A DNA stretch of 64,000 nt from Adiantum capillus-veneris (lineage: Eukaryota; Streptophyta; Polypodiopsida; Polypodiales; Pteridaceae). The stretch is taken from NCBI GenBank assembly GCA_014529385.2, contig CM043963.1, forward strand, positions 65,605,895 through 65,669,894, read 5' to 3'. Within the stretch, counting starts at the first letter, position 1; the number at the start of each line of letters is the position of its first letter. The notes under the pieces were generated by a model, which searched no databases, was not told the origin of the DNA, and saw only the letters and a list, made by a program, of their open reading frames with translations. Both the position numbers and the translations under genes were made by a program. This document shows, piece by piece, positions 22,449 to 33,084 of this stretch.

Positions 22449-24884
22449 TAATTTGCCAATCCCGTAGCGTGCTAGATCATTCATGATCAGCAACAGCAAA
22501 AAGAGATGCTTATTCCACCTGGATCCCACACAAAAACACTTGGCATTCCCTGCATCAAAAGCTTAATCAAGCTTCCACCTGGTTTCCAAGGAAAACCTGT
22601 AGAGATGCGATATATCAACCTTGTATCAAGAAAACCATCAATTACTTTGGCATAGACTTGCATGTGTAAATATATCTCCTTCTTCATAGCAAAGAGGTCT
22701 CCATTGATCATTTGTGTCATCAATTCATGCTTCTTTGAAAATTCAACCTTGGTTTGCATCAGCCCTTGGCCTTTCACTTTCATCTTCAATCTCATTTGCA
22801 AATGCAACTAAACCCAACTCATAGATTTCTTTGTCCATCAGAAGAAATGCAACATCAATATCCTCATCACTGTTGGTAGAACTATCACTGTCCTCGTCAG
22901 ACACTGTGGAATAGTCTTCATCACTAGATTCATCTTCATCTTCATGAAGTTCCTCCAATACTTTCCTTGTGTCCATATTATGTAGCTTCTTGGCACCTGT
23001 CTTTCCATAGAGGCTAATCCTACTACTTCTTCAATCTTGAACAGCTCCCACTGCACGTAACCACGGTCTGTCCAGTATAATAGGATATGCTCCCAACCCC
23101 ACTAGCATCACATGAAAATCAACCACCGACTTTCCATCATACGTCTCCAATTCTAGCAACACTCAAACATTTTACTTTCTGATGGTTTGCCAATCTGATC
23201 CGAAAGCTTGACACCCCAGTCATTGTAAGACCCATCTTCTCAACGCATGAGTGTGTTATGACACATATTTGGGCTCCGCCATCAACATAAACTTGTCTCA
23301 AATTTTTTCTTTTGTGCCACACATCTACTATTGGACAAATGTCTGGTAGCTCATCCATCGCCAACACCTTCACTGAACCTCTCTCTGGTTCTTTCTCCAT
23401 TGGGTTAATCATTCTCTTCCACTGTCGCTCTAGCTTAGGCACCATCTGTATAAGCTGCCCAAGAGTAACATCTGCTTTCATGCTTGTCAGATCCTCCTTC
23501 AAGTCATAACTTAATTGCCCATCCCCTAGTGGAAAATGTGAAACATGAAAATTGCGACGAGCCCTTCTTTTCCTCTTGGCCTTGATATCCTCGCCTTCAT
23601 GGCTCTTTCCCTTTTTCTTACTAGGACCTGGGGCACTTCTTATTCCTTATTCTGTGTGGTCCTCTTCCCAATAGGCATCACTAATGTATCCTCCAGCTTT
23701 GCTGCGTTCTCCAAGGTGACCACACTTATCACTTTTGTCTTTCCCTTTTGCTCTTGGGTTAATCCACTGGTTCCTTCTTCACCCTTAATTTCAATGCCAT
23801 AATCATTTGACCTAGTTAGCACCTGTCTTGGCAATGGATACATGTCTCCCTCCATCCTTGGTGGCTTATCACATTGCAGACTAATGTGGCCCAACTCTCC
23901 ACTGTTATAACACGTGGGTGTCTGCCTCCAGAACTTACTATGCTTTGTTCAACACCATTACTACCATGCTTTGTCCAACACCATTACTGGGTTTTTCTTT
24001 ATCTCCTGGCTTATTTGCAAACCTCCCCCCACTGCGATTATTTCCTACATTACCTAGCATGTTTAGGCTGAGATTCTTCATTAAATCTACCACTTGCCTG
24101 ATGTCTTGTCTTAGCCCATCATCTTGCACTGCAGTGACCACTGATGGCATAACCTGAGGAGTAACCGAAACCACTGGTTCATGATGAACCCCTGGCATGC
24201 GACCTTGCAAAGAATCCATAGGCTGAAACTCAAACCTCCTGGGCAAAGACTCTACTCCTAGCTGGCTCATTCTTCTTAGCTTCCACTCTTTGTTTCTCGC
24301 TACATCTAGTGCATCTTCATATGTCCTAGGCTTCTGTAGCTCCACTCTCCAACGTATATTCTCCCAAAGACTAACCAAGAACCTGTCCTTTTTCATCATG
24401 TCAGGTGGGGGTACCTGTGGTGCTAAGGCCTTGCACATCCGCTCCCATGCCAGTGAAAACTTACATATGTATGCATCTACTGGGTCACCTTCCCTTTGCA
24501 CTAAATCCTGTACTTCTTGCCACACTTTGTCAAGATCTTTTGTCTTCACAAACTCCACTTCCAATCCATGTCTTGAATTGTCGCAACTTAATGTCACAGG
24601 TGGATCCGCCGCACGCAACTCCTCTTCAAATGCTTTGGACCAAACTCGTACATCACCAAACAGATTTGGAGAAGACGTAACATCTGTGCACGATCGTGAA
24701 TCTGATTGCTAATGCAGACAACCTCCATCTTTTCCAAAAAATCTTCCACATCTTGATCTCTTCTTCCATGAAACTCCGGATAAGAGAAAGCCATTGCTAC
24801 CCAAGTTTCAATGCTTTGAGAACCCCTTCTAACACACGTGCAAGAACCCAAACTTTTTACTGACTCTATCCCCAAAAACTTCAA
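22449..24884 (-). pseudogene. C2 gag and protease remnant, pol deleted
   Basis: Reading down the minus strand from 24884: capsid (AMAFSYPEFHGRRDQDVEDF), the frame WRVELQKPRTYEDALDVARN without the stop seen in C1, a lost zinc-knuckle start with GHISLQCDKPPR after it, then a protease region with VDGGAQICVITHSC. Next come the acidic DEDESSDED linker and short pieces of the region before RT. RT, RNase H and integrase are absent. A frameshift lies near 23130, and a duplicated short repeat (atgctttgtccaacaccatta) at about 23940-23985. Confidence 0.85.
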
Positions 24885-25097
24885 TGGAGCTCGTCTTTAG
24901 ATAAGGACAAACACATGCACATCAAATGAGTTTTCATAGTTAATCATCGGAATTACAACAGGCAAAGGGGATTCCAATATCTCTCTTAATCTTCTTGGCC
25001 CGAACATAAAGACTACGCGCTCCTGGAAAAATTTCTTCCTGGACACATGAACATTTGTCTAGATTCTTTGTGTTAAATGAAATGGAGTGAATTGAGG
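24885..25097 (-). other. C2 leader, gag-proximal part
   Basis: Aligns with the C1 leader 17074-17290 up to the block gagtgaattgagg, where the foreign insert begins. Confidence 0.8.
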
Positions 25098-25725
25098 TCT
25101 GTCGTGATTATCCATTAAAATCGATCCATGTAGCTCCCAAGAAGGCACACCTGACTTATCCTCTAATTTTTCGAGAATTTCAGCAGCATAACAACATAAA
25201 TGGCTCAAAAGACCAAAAAACCAATCATCACAACTTGGAAAATTTTTGGCAGAGTTTCCCCAGAAGTAGAGCAGTAAGAATCCAAAATATAATCTGTATA
25301 TGTATGCATAACCTGCCAACAATAGAACCCGAGCATCAAGTAGGAATCACTAGTATATAGCCTATGGCGAGGTCACGAAAAGGGTGCTCCAGCCACCTGT
25401 GTGACCGAAAGGATCTCACATTTAAGAATCCCCCAACTCAATAAAACCTCATGCTATCGACCCTCTCACGAAAGCTTATGCAAATCTCGTATTGTCAAGT
25501 CTCAGAAATGACTATCTTCTAGCAGAAATGGCTGGGAGTGCCCAATAAAACCAAGTATGGCTCCACAAAGGCGTACAATGGCAGTATCCACAAGTAACGT
25601 ACAATACAAGACAATGCGCTCAAACACGCGTCCAATGATGCATACCCACGGCAACTGTAAGTGACTTTCACTTGTCAGTACCTGTAACCTGTAACCCGTA
25701 ACCTGTAATCTGCAACCTGCAATCC
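25098..25725. other. Foreign 628-bp insert in the C2 leader
   Basis: C1 has only about ten bases at this point. The insert includes, at 25279-25660, the 388-bp segment also present inverted at 20050-20437. It ends in a run of degenerate repeats (cctgtaacctgtaacccgtaac) at about 25680-25725. No open frame with recognisable similarity. Likely sequence captured during reverse transcription or by recombination. Confidence 0.75.
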
Positions 25726-25776
25726 CAAAGCTGAAGGTAAGATTGAAGAAGGTCCTCCGTAGAGGCACCAAAAGAA

Positions 25777-26908
25777 TGTGAGCGGGATGTAAACACACAC
25801 GCCTCTATAATGACCGACTCACTCTTGGGATGATACACACACACTATGGGGCACCACTCGGCTTACACAACCCACCTGGCCGAGACAGGGAACACACCGA
25901 TGAAGTGAGAGGAGAGAGACTATCCATTTGCCCACTCAACAGAGAGACACACACACACCCACCCAAAAAACTCAGCTCAAAGGAGGAAGTTTTCTGATGA
26001 TTAGATACAATTGAGCTTGGTCGAGCACCAATGGGGCAAATAGCTCACACAATATGGATGAAAGATGCCGGATACAATCACAAAGTGGAGCAGAGACTTC
26101 GCTCACGAGAGAAACTTACACAGCCAAAACAACAAAAAAACAGTGAGGAATTTGGCAAAATGGACAGCGCCATCGCGTTTGGAACGGCCCAAAATCCCAG
26201 TCTACAATATCACAGTGCTCAAATCCGACCTCGGATGAGCAGTTTATGGCCAAAACAGGCTCTAAAAACAGCAAAAACTGAGTTGCGGCTGTTCCTTCTC
26301 TTCTCTCCACGTTTTGTTGGTCTTTTTCTTAGGTTTTTCAGTGTCCACACTTCACTTTATCCCTTGGGCACCTTTGGCCTTTTAGTTGACCTCAAATGGA
26401 CCCCGAACAGGCCAAAAACTGGCCACGCAGTGGATTTTTGTTACCCTTCTACGTCCATCGGCACACCTGGCACTCAACTTTTTTCAATAATACATCCCGC
26501 AATCACGTGAAGTGGCCCCCAAATATAGTTCTCATGATGACCTTTTTGTATAATTATCACAAGAAAACACCTACGTTGTGTCCTGGTTTACCCACGTGTA
26601 AGCAATGACCCCATTCGACCTCTTGATGCCACTAGATGCCATCTGACGCACCTGCTTACCTCATGTCGTCGGCCCGCGGATAGCTTTTCCGAGAAGTTTT
26701 ACATGCTACCAACTCCTCATTATTATAGGAAAAACACATTGGTACTGGTGATAATGAAAATCGATGTAGTACGTACACTCTGTCCTACCTATACACATGT
26801 GGGCCCCACGCAACCACCTGGCTCTGAAAAATGGGCAATCCTTTATTTGATGCACCATGCAGGTGTATGTACATATGCGCAATCACTTCTTTCAAAAAAC
26901 TCCTAACA
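25777..26908 (-). repeat. C2 5' LTR
   Basis: Runs TGTGAGCGGG to CTCCTAACA on the + strand. The element-strand leader begins just left of it with the same aaaaga edge as in C1. Confidence 0.88.
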
Positions 26909-27070
26909 ACGTGGCAGAGCTGATACATGGTAGTTGTACGGACCCCCGCGAATTGCGACGTGATTTTCGACAGCAGGACAGAACCAGCGGCAGTTTTTTT
27001 TTTGACAGCTTTTGAATGTTGCTTTTTCCTACGCATGTTGGGAGAGAGAGAAAGCCTTTTACTTTATTTT

Positions 27071-27156
<86 letters not shown>

Positions 27157-27528
27157 CCCTTGCTTTATTTTTCTATTTGGCTAAAGAGAGAGCTTGTGGA
27201 AAGCATGCAGCCTTTGGGCTTTTGATTTTTAAGCTTTTGGGGCTTTGCTTTCGGCATCCCTTATAACTTTAATACGTGAGCAGGCCTCAACTCAAAGCAT
27301 CTGGACGCAGAGTCTGAGTGTGAGTGCTTGCCCGCACTCTTATACTTTGAACTCAGATTAATACAAAAAGAAATACCGAAAGGGGCGCTAGTCTTTGGGG
27401 CCAATATCTCTAGGCACGGAACTCCACCGGGCCAGTGTCGAATAAATTGTGAACTGTAAAGTGTTTTGAAGTGGTTAATTGGTGCTGTCGCAGTAGATTC
27501 TTGACTTGGAGTGTCCAGGCGTGTTACA
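26909..27528 (+). repeat. A1 5' LTR, main part
   Basis: Continues the LTR begun at 19883 (acgtggcagagctga...) and ends GGCGTGTTACA. It contains the (GA)n run 27074-27153, the gaaataccgaaaggggcgc motif at 27370 and a natural LTR end. Primer site follows. Confidence 0.87.
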
Positions 27529-27529
27529 A

Positions 27530-27541
27530 TGCTATCAGAGC
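27530..27541 (+). other. A1 primer-binding site
   Basis: TGCTATCAGAGC, one mismatch from the initiator tRNA-Met complement, one base after the LTR. Confidence 0.8.
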
Positions 27542-27590
27542 ACGACCGATTTCTCTTCTATGGGAAATCCGATCCCATTTTTTTTTTTCC

Positions 27591-28911
27591 ATGGCACCTA
27601 TGGCTTCAGGCAAAGATCAATCAACTCCCTCTGCATCTGGAGATGCGAGAAGGGATCACAACGAAGATTCCGGCAAGGAGTATGGCCCGCCTCAGCCTAC
27701 TCAGGCGGAGCGTCGAGAGATGGAGCGTCAACGATTGATTGGTGACGCAACAAAGATAATGCTTAATTTTGCCAAGGACCCGAAAATGGCAAAATGTATG
27801 AGCAAGACCTCTCTGGAAAAAGTGTAGGCGCAGTGACAGAAAACCACACCACCCCCCCCAAAACCCGCTCTCAAGAAACCTCCTGCTTCCAAGAAGTATA
27901 TAGAGAAGGAATTAGAAGAGGTGGTTGATGCACGAATTGCTTAGCTTTTTGACGCGCAAAACAAAGCTGAAAAGCACGGCAAAAAGCAAAAGAAAGGCAC
28001 TGACTTCCCGGGCTATTTGGGTCGTCAGTCGACATTTGAAAAGGCAAAGAAATAGAAGAAGCGTGTTTGATTTGAAGGAGTACTGAGTTCTTCTTCTTCT
28101 TCTTCTTCTTCTTCTTTTGACAGTTCTTCTAGCTCATCTGACTCGAGCGAAGAAGACCGAAAAGGCAAAAAGCGAAGCAAGAAGCAACGCTTCGGAAAGG
28201 GCAAGAAAAAAGCAAAGAAGTCTAAATCTCGCTCTGGGACTGACAGTTCTATTGAGGACTCTTCTACAGACAGTTCAGACTTTGACGACCTTTTATGCAA
28301 AGAAGAAGAATTTTTATAAAGCCAACCAATATGACTTTCTGGAAGATAAAAGCAAGAAAGTCCGAGAGTTTAAGGAAGGTGGACAATTAATTAAATTTGA
28401 CAGGTTTCGGAATATAGAGATGCTTCGAAGGCTTTGTCTTTTGTATAGCAGTTTGACATCGCTTTCGCGGGAGGACATTACTCAGAGCACTCTAGGATTC
28501 GGAGAGCTGCCTCTTACTCTAAGGGGAATGCTCGAACTTGGTGGTCCACGCTTCTATTAAGCAAGACTGCACTAGTTAAATGGCTGAAATTCAAGAGGCT
28601 TTTTATTTCTTCTTGGTTGACTCGAGAGTATGAACGTGATATACGAACTGTTTGGAACCATCTTTGGACGACCAAGAAAGATACAGTGGATGCTTATTGC
28701 AATAGATTCTGGAGCTCTTTTCTACCCGCCTCTTCATTTAAGAAGATCTCGTTCAAGGAACAATTTGAGCGGTTTACCTTGGGTCTACGTACAGAGATCC
28801 GAGACCATTGCTTGGAAGGGAAGTTAGCTTCCATTCAGGAGTTGATGAGTGATGTGAAACGGGGGTTTTGCCATTCACTCTAGCAGTCTGACCTACCCCA
28901 CCGATGAGATC
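27591..28911 (+). pseudogene. A1 gag, broken by stops and frameshifts
   Basis: Start at 27591 (MAPMASGKDQSTPSASGD), stop at about 27825. The following low-complexity part has serine codons (ttc)n at about 28087-28120 and a lysine-rich stretch. The capsid core resumes in pieces: SLTSLSRED near 28460, RDIRTVWNHLWTTKKDTVDA at 28640 and FKKISFKEQFERFTLGLRTE at about 28735-28795. Compare the cleaner copies at 38573-39310 and, on the minus strand, 44500-46150. Confidence 0.82.
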
Positions 28912-29949
28912 ATGACACAAAGAGCCGAACAGACTTCAACAAATGAAAGTAGAAAGAGAAAGAGCAACCCAGAAAAGAAGGATGCACGACCCAAGCTTAC
29001 TCCTCAGGAGAGAGCTCACTTCATCAGGGAAGGGAAGTGCTTTGGATGCAGGGAAACAGGACATATCTCCGCAAAGTGCCCTAAAAAGGCACAGAAAGAA
29101 CAAAATGACAAGGACGACGAAAGGCTTGAGAGTTCGAGAGCAGCTGAGGAACGTGGAAGAAAAGTCAAGATGAAAACAGGACTAGTTCCAGATTGCGTGG
29201 GTACCGATCCCAGCACGTTGGACGAGAGTACAAAACTTTGCCGAGCTTGGGGCAAAGTGAAAGACCAAGAGGCCCTGATCTTCTTTGATGGAGGAGCCAA
29301 GGCCAACTTCATTTCACCGGAATTGGCGGCGCGGCTCGAGATCACTCCCGATCGGATGAGACCACTTGCGGAGGCAGTTCTACTGGCACCTGGCAAGGAC
29401 GTAGCCATCACACCTGTCATTGGCAAACTTCGGTTGCATTGTCAGGGGTATTTGGGGCATGAGGACTTTTACATAATGCCTCTGGAAGGTTGTGATGTTC
29501 TCTTGGGAATTCCCTGGTACCACAAGAACAACGCCGTGGTCGACTATCGTGCGAGGAAAGCGACATTGACCACAGAAAAGGGCAGAACCATTGTACTTGA
29601 CTTTAAACTTAAGGGCGAGTCTGTCCCTATTGTATTGGCTTCGACCATTTCAAAGTTAAAGATATCCAGTCTGTTTCTTTACTCGATCTTTTTGAAAGAG
29701 TTGAATGATGAGGATAGGACAAATATGTCTGAACTTGATAAAGAACTCCAAGATTTTCTCCACTCTCATGCCGATTGCTTCTCAGAGGGCCTGCCAGGCG
29801 AGTTACCACGTGCTCGTCCTGAAGATCATACCATTGATTTGATACCTGGAAGCATACCACCGAACCGGCCATCTTACCGTGTGAGTAGAGCACAGAATGA
29901 AAAGTTTATGAACCAAGTGAAAGACCTCTTGGAAAAGGGTCTTGTCTAG
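28912..29949 (+). pseudogene. A1 nucleocapsid, protease and start of RT (345 codons)
   Basis: An intact stretch of frame. The zinc knuckle CFGCRETGHISAKC is at 29038-29079. The protease core reads FFDGGAKANFISPEL at about 29282, so the catalytic signature is D-G-G rather than the usual D-S/T-G. It then has GCDVLLGIPWYHKNNAVVDY and an RT N-terminus ([37 protein letters not shown]). The frame ends where G inserted: TCTAG at 29945-29949 is the left TSD of G. Pol continues only briefly after G, at 32754. Confidence 0.9.
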
Positions 29950-30371
29950 TGTCACATGACACATCCAACCCTACGTGTCCGTGGACAAGCTACAGCACGA
30001 CAAGGGTTCAGTCAGTCCAATCAGTTTAGATTTAGAAGTGATCTGGCACTTTTGTGAGTCTGTTCGCAGACCGTGCATGCCCAGACACTTATTGTAGATG
30101 CATATCCTCTGGTTGCACACAACATGATCATAAGCATTCCCATCAGAATCCATTAGAATCCTTCAGGGGAATTTTTCCAGTGCATTTAGCCTATTTTACC
30201 TATTTTTGACATTTTTCACTTATTATTTTTAAGTGACTTTTGTTGGAAAGTAGGTAGGGCAAATTGAGTAAGTTTGTATATAAGCAAACCTAGACTAGCA
30301 CTAATTGGCAGAAGAGGTTCGGAGCACTCATCTTGAGCAAAGTTCAAACATTCATTCCGCTGCACCTTACA
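29950..30371 (+). repeat. G 5' LTR
   Basis: TGTCACATGACACATCC to GCACCTTACA. A TATATAAG box lies at about 30278. By eye it differs from the 3' LTR at roughly 15-20 bases plus a 10-bp duplication (attagaatcc), so the insertion is moderately old. The first 12 bases are nearly palindromic; in the 3' LTR they are exactly so (TGTCACGTGACA). Confidence 0.94.
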
Positions 30372-30372
30372 T

Positions 30373-30384
30373 TGGTATCAGAGC
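30373..30384 (+). other. G primer-binding site
   Basis: TGGTATCAGAGC, a perfect match to the initiator tRNA-Met complement, one base after the LTR. Confidence 0.92.
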
Positions 30385-30853
30385 TTTGGCAATGTTCTGT
30401 ATCACTCAAGGAAAGAACCACAAGAACCACACAGGATTTTTTTTTCTTGTTGAAGTCACACTAATCCAAGCTCGCTTTGGCGTGTTGATTCCTAATCGTG
30501 TTTTTGAAGAGTGACAGGAATCTCAAGAAAGAAGGGCTTGTCCAGCCTCCCCTTGTGCCTCTTTTCACTCATTGAGAGCGGACCGTGCACTTAGTGGCCG
30601 GCCAATCGACGTGAGGTGGGAAAAAGCAACCTTGGTGTGAGCGCAAGGCTGCTAAGGGGTGCGCCCGCAGAAAAGAGCAGAACTCGGGTGAAGAGAAGGT
30701 CCTTCTCTAACACAGATTGCAAGCGAAAGAACCTCAAGACCCTCAAGAACCAAGACCCACAAAAACCCAAGTTCCTCGTGAACTTAAGAACCCAAGACCA
30801 CAAGAACCCACAAGAATCCAAGACTTTAGTGGATAGTCATCACTAGAAGTGGA

Positions 30854-31390
30854 ATGGATACTTCGCTTGGAGGTGATGAGCATGAGAGAGGCGAAGAAGA
30901 ATTTTCCCCACCAGGAGGTTTTTCCGACCCTCCCCCTTCCCCATCTACGCCAAGGATTGCACTAACTCCTATGGAGGAGTTGGAGTAGATGTTTATGGAC
31001 ATGAAGTTGGAACGCGAAGCAAGAAGAGTAGAAAGAATGGCAGAAATGGATTGCAGACACGCAGAAAGAAAGGCAACCGAAAGAAAGGCAGCCATAGAGC
31101 GTGAGCATGAGCAAGCGCGACACATGCAAGAGTTGTTGCGACTCTTTTCTCAAGTGCAGGCATAAATGCAAGAGATTTGGGAAAAGGAGAATCTCTCAGT
31201 CTCTTCTTCTCCAAAGCATGACACACAGGATTTGCATGATGATAAGCATGATGAATTGCCTGACAATGATAAGCATGATGTTTTGGATGATAATGATGAG
31301 CATGATGATTTGCATGCTGACCAAGATGTGATTTCTCACAAACATGATGATTTGCATCATGATCAAGATGTGATTTCTCACGAGATGTGA
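30854..31390 (+). pseudogene. Gag-like charged coiled-coil region of G, two stops
   Basis: From ATG at 30854 the frame reads MDTSLGGDEHERGEEEFSPP, then a proline-rich part, a stop at about 30986, then an arginine/glutamate-rich helix (REARRVERMAEMDCRHAERK). A second stop follows near 31162, then a histidine/aspartate-rich tail of short repeats (KHDDLH...DQDVISH) to 31390. The length and charge suit a gag coiled coil, but no capsid or zinc knuckle is visible, so the assignment is inferred from position. The upstream leader (30385-30853) shows aagaaccc-type repeats only. Confidence 0.6.
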
Positions 31391-31517
31391 TTGTTCACAA
31401 GGATGATGTGTTAGTTTATACTTTCTCTAGCAAAGCTAACCTCGTTGTAGATTCGATCAATCACGAAGAATCGATCTTGGCTTTCGAGTTGAGGTCCACA
31501 GCACCCCCAAGGCAGAT

Positions 31518-32291
31518 TTGATCAAACATGACGAACCGATCTTGGCTCTCAAGCCTAGGTCCAAAGAATCCTTACAGGAAGTACTATGTGTTCGAATGAT
31601 TCGTCAGCACGTATTGTTTGCGTGTTTCATTCATGATTGTTTCCTGTATTTTCGTCAGCGTCTTTATGTGATCCCTTTTCCTAGGCATGACATATTGTAC
31701 GTTGAGCACGTTTCACTCATGAATGAACACGAATATATGCGGATTGTTCATGAAAAGCTGAAAAGTATCCATTCAAGGAAGTCACCTTCCATGTCTCTTC
31801 CTTGGCACGACATAGTTGTAGAAAGAGCACATGAAAGTATGAGCACCAAGCATGGGTATTTCCGTTGCGAATTGCCACAGTTGATTGCTTTAGATCATAA
31901 GAGAAAGACTCGATCTCATTGTTTGCGTGTTTGTGGTGAACGGTTTGACACTCCGTCTAATTGTTCATCTACATTGCATGCACAGTCTTTGAGGAAGACA
32001 AGATTTTTTGCAGTCACTTTACATGGAATAGGTATGTTCATGGTTTTGTGTTGGAAATGGTTTCATGAATTTTCAGCCATGGAGATTCTTGAAGAAGAAA
32101 GAAGCATGAATTTCGACGAAGTTGAAGCATCGAAGGAGCCACATAAGACTTTGTGTTGCTTTCGGCGCGGCCCAAAGAAGCAAGTGTTGCAGACCTTTAT
32201 GAAGTTCCAAGTATCGCATGACCCACGCATCAAAGTGGGCCGGCGAAGAGTCGTTTCCAAGATATCGAATGTTATTGGCGATCTCCCTTGA
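31518..32291 (+). CDS. 257-codon ORF of G, unknown function
   Basis: Open from MIKHDEPILALKPRSKESLQ to SNVIGDLP and stop at 32289-32291, ending 45 bp before the 3' LTR. I recognise no domain. It is basic and rich in His, Arg and Cys, with no transmembrane stretch or signal peptide. The opening motif IKHDEPILALKPRS resembles INHEESILAFELRS encoded just upstream in another frame (about 31456-31497), so the reading may once have been longer and internally duplicated. It is not RT, RNase H, integrase or protease by any motif I can see. It could be a degenerate gag part or a captured sequence. No neighbour explains it. Confidence 0.55.
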   Translation: MIKHDEPILALKPRSKESLQEVLCVRMIRQHVLFACFIHDCFLYFRQRLYVIPFPRHDILYVEHVSLMNEHEYMRIVHEKLKSIHSRKSPSMSLPWHDIVVERAHESMSTKHGYFRCELPQLIALDHKRKTRSHCLRVCGERFDTPSNCSSTLHAQSLRKTRFFAVTLHGIGMFMVLCWKWFHEFSAMEILEEERSMNFDEVEASKEPHKTLCCFRRGPKKQVLQTFMKFQVSHDPRIKVGRRRVVSKISNVIGDLP

Positions 32292-32336
32292 CGCCATACA
32301 GTTCGGTACTAGTACCTCCCTTTGAAAAGGAGGGGA

Positions 32337-32748
32337 TGTCACGTGACACATCCAACCCTATGTGTCCGTGGACAAGCTACAACACGACAAGGGTTCAATT
32401 AGTTCAATCAGTCTAGATTTAGAAGTGATCTGGCACTTTTGTGAGTCTGTTCGCAGACCGTGCTTGCCCAGACACTTAGTGTAGATGCATATCCTCTGGT
32501 TGCACGCATCATGATCATAAGCATTCCCATCAGAATCCTTCAGGGGAATTTTTTCAATGCATTTAGCCTATTTTACCTATTTTTGACATTTTTCACTTAT
32601 TATTTTTAAGTGACTTTTGTTGGAAAGTAGGTAGAGCAAATTGAATAAGTTTGTATATAAGCAAACCTAGACTAGCACTAATTGGCAGAAGAGGTTCGGA
32701 GCACTCATCTTGAGCAAAGTTCAAACATTCATTCCGCTGCACCTTACA
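32337..32748 (+). repeat. G 3' LTR
   Basis: TGTCACGTGACACATCC to GCACCTTACA, directly before the TSD TCTAG. The first 12 bases form a perfect palindrome with a CACGTG (G-box) core. Confidence 0.94.
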
Positions 32749-32753
32749 TCTAG

Positions 32754-33084
32754 CCTAGTACTTCACCGTATTGCTCTCCAGTGTTGGTTTTGAAGAAAGA
32801 TGGATCTTGGAGAATGTGCATCGATTATAGAGCTCTCAACAAAATCACCGTCAAGAACAGATTTCCGATTCCTAGGATCCTTGTTCCTGAACAGATGTCC
32901 GATCCTTGTTCCTGAACAGATTTTGGCATAGAAGGACAAAAAGAATAAGGGTAAAGTAAGAAGGCGGTTCTTGGTTAAATTCAAGAACTATCCTGCATTG
33001 GATGCGAAGTGCATGGAGGAGGAGGACCTAGCAGATACTCCTCAGATTGTGAACCTTTACCTTGAAGCTTTTGGTTTAGCATAG
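32754..33084 (+). pseudogene. A1 RT start fused to chromodomain end by a deletion
   Basis: RT sequence ([20 protein letters not shown], then RFPIPRI) stops at about 32878. After a scar the text is the end of pol: FLVKFKNYPALDAKCMEEED, the chromodomain-like C-terminus seen intact at 42290-42350. About 2.1 kb, by comparison with A3, is missing. The junction carries an 18-bp duplication (32879-32896 and 32904-32921). Confidence 0.87.

Larger units (their letters stand above)
19922..26908. mobile_element. C2: rearranged cluster of C-family LTRs and gag
   Basis: Contains one C LTR in + orientation (19922-21197), two short LTR-end fragments (21198-21315), and a minus-strand element with LTRs 21316-22448 and 25777-26908 around a 3.3-kb internal region that has lost nearly all of pol. 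The flanks (TAATT left, ACGTG right) do not form a TSD, and a few bases of the host A LTR are missing. This fits repeated insertion and recombination rather than a single event. Confidence 0.8.
29950..32748 (+). mobile_element. Non-autonomous LTR element G, 2.8 kb
   Basis: Complete element with a perfect TSD TCTAG (29945-29949 and 32749-32753), LTRs of 422 and 412 bp, primer site directly after the first and the tract tttgaaaaggagggga before the second. The internal region (1965 bp) has no protease, RT, RNase H or integrase. It has a short gag-like region and a 257-codon ORF of unknown function. It is inserted at the start of the A1 RT. Confidence 0.95.
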
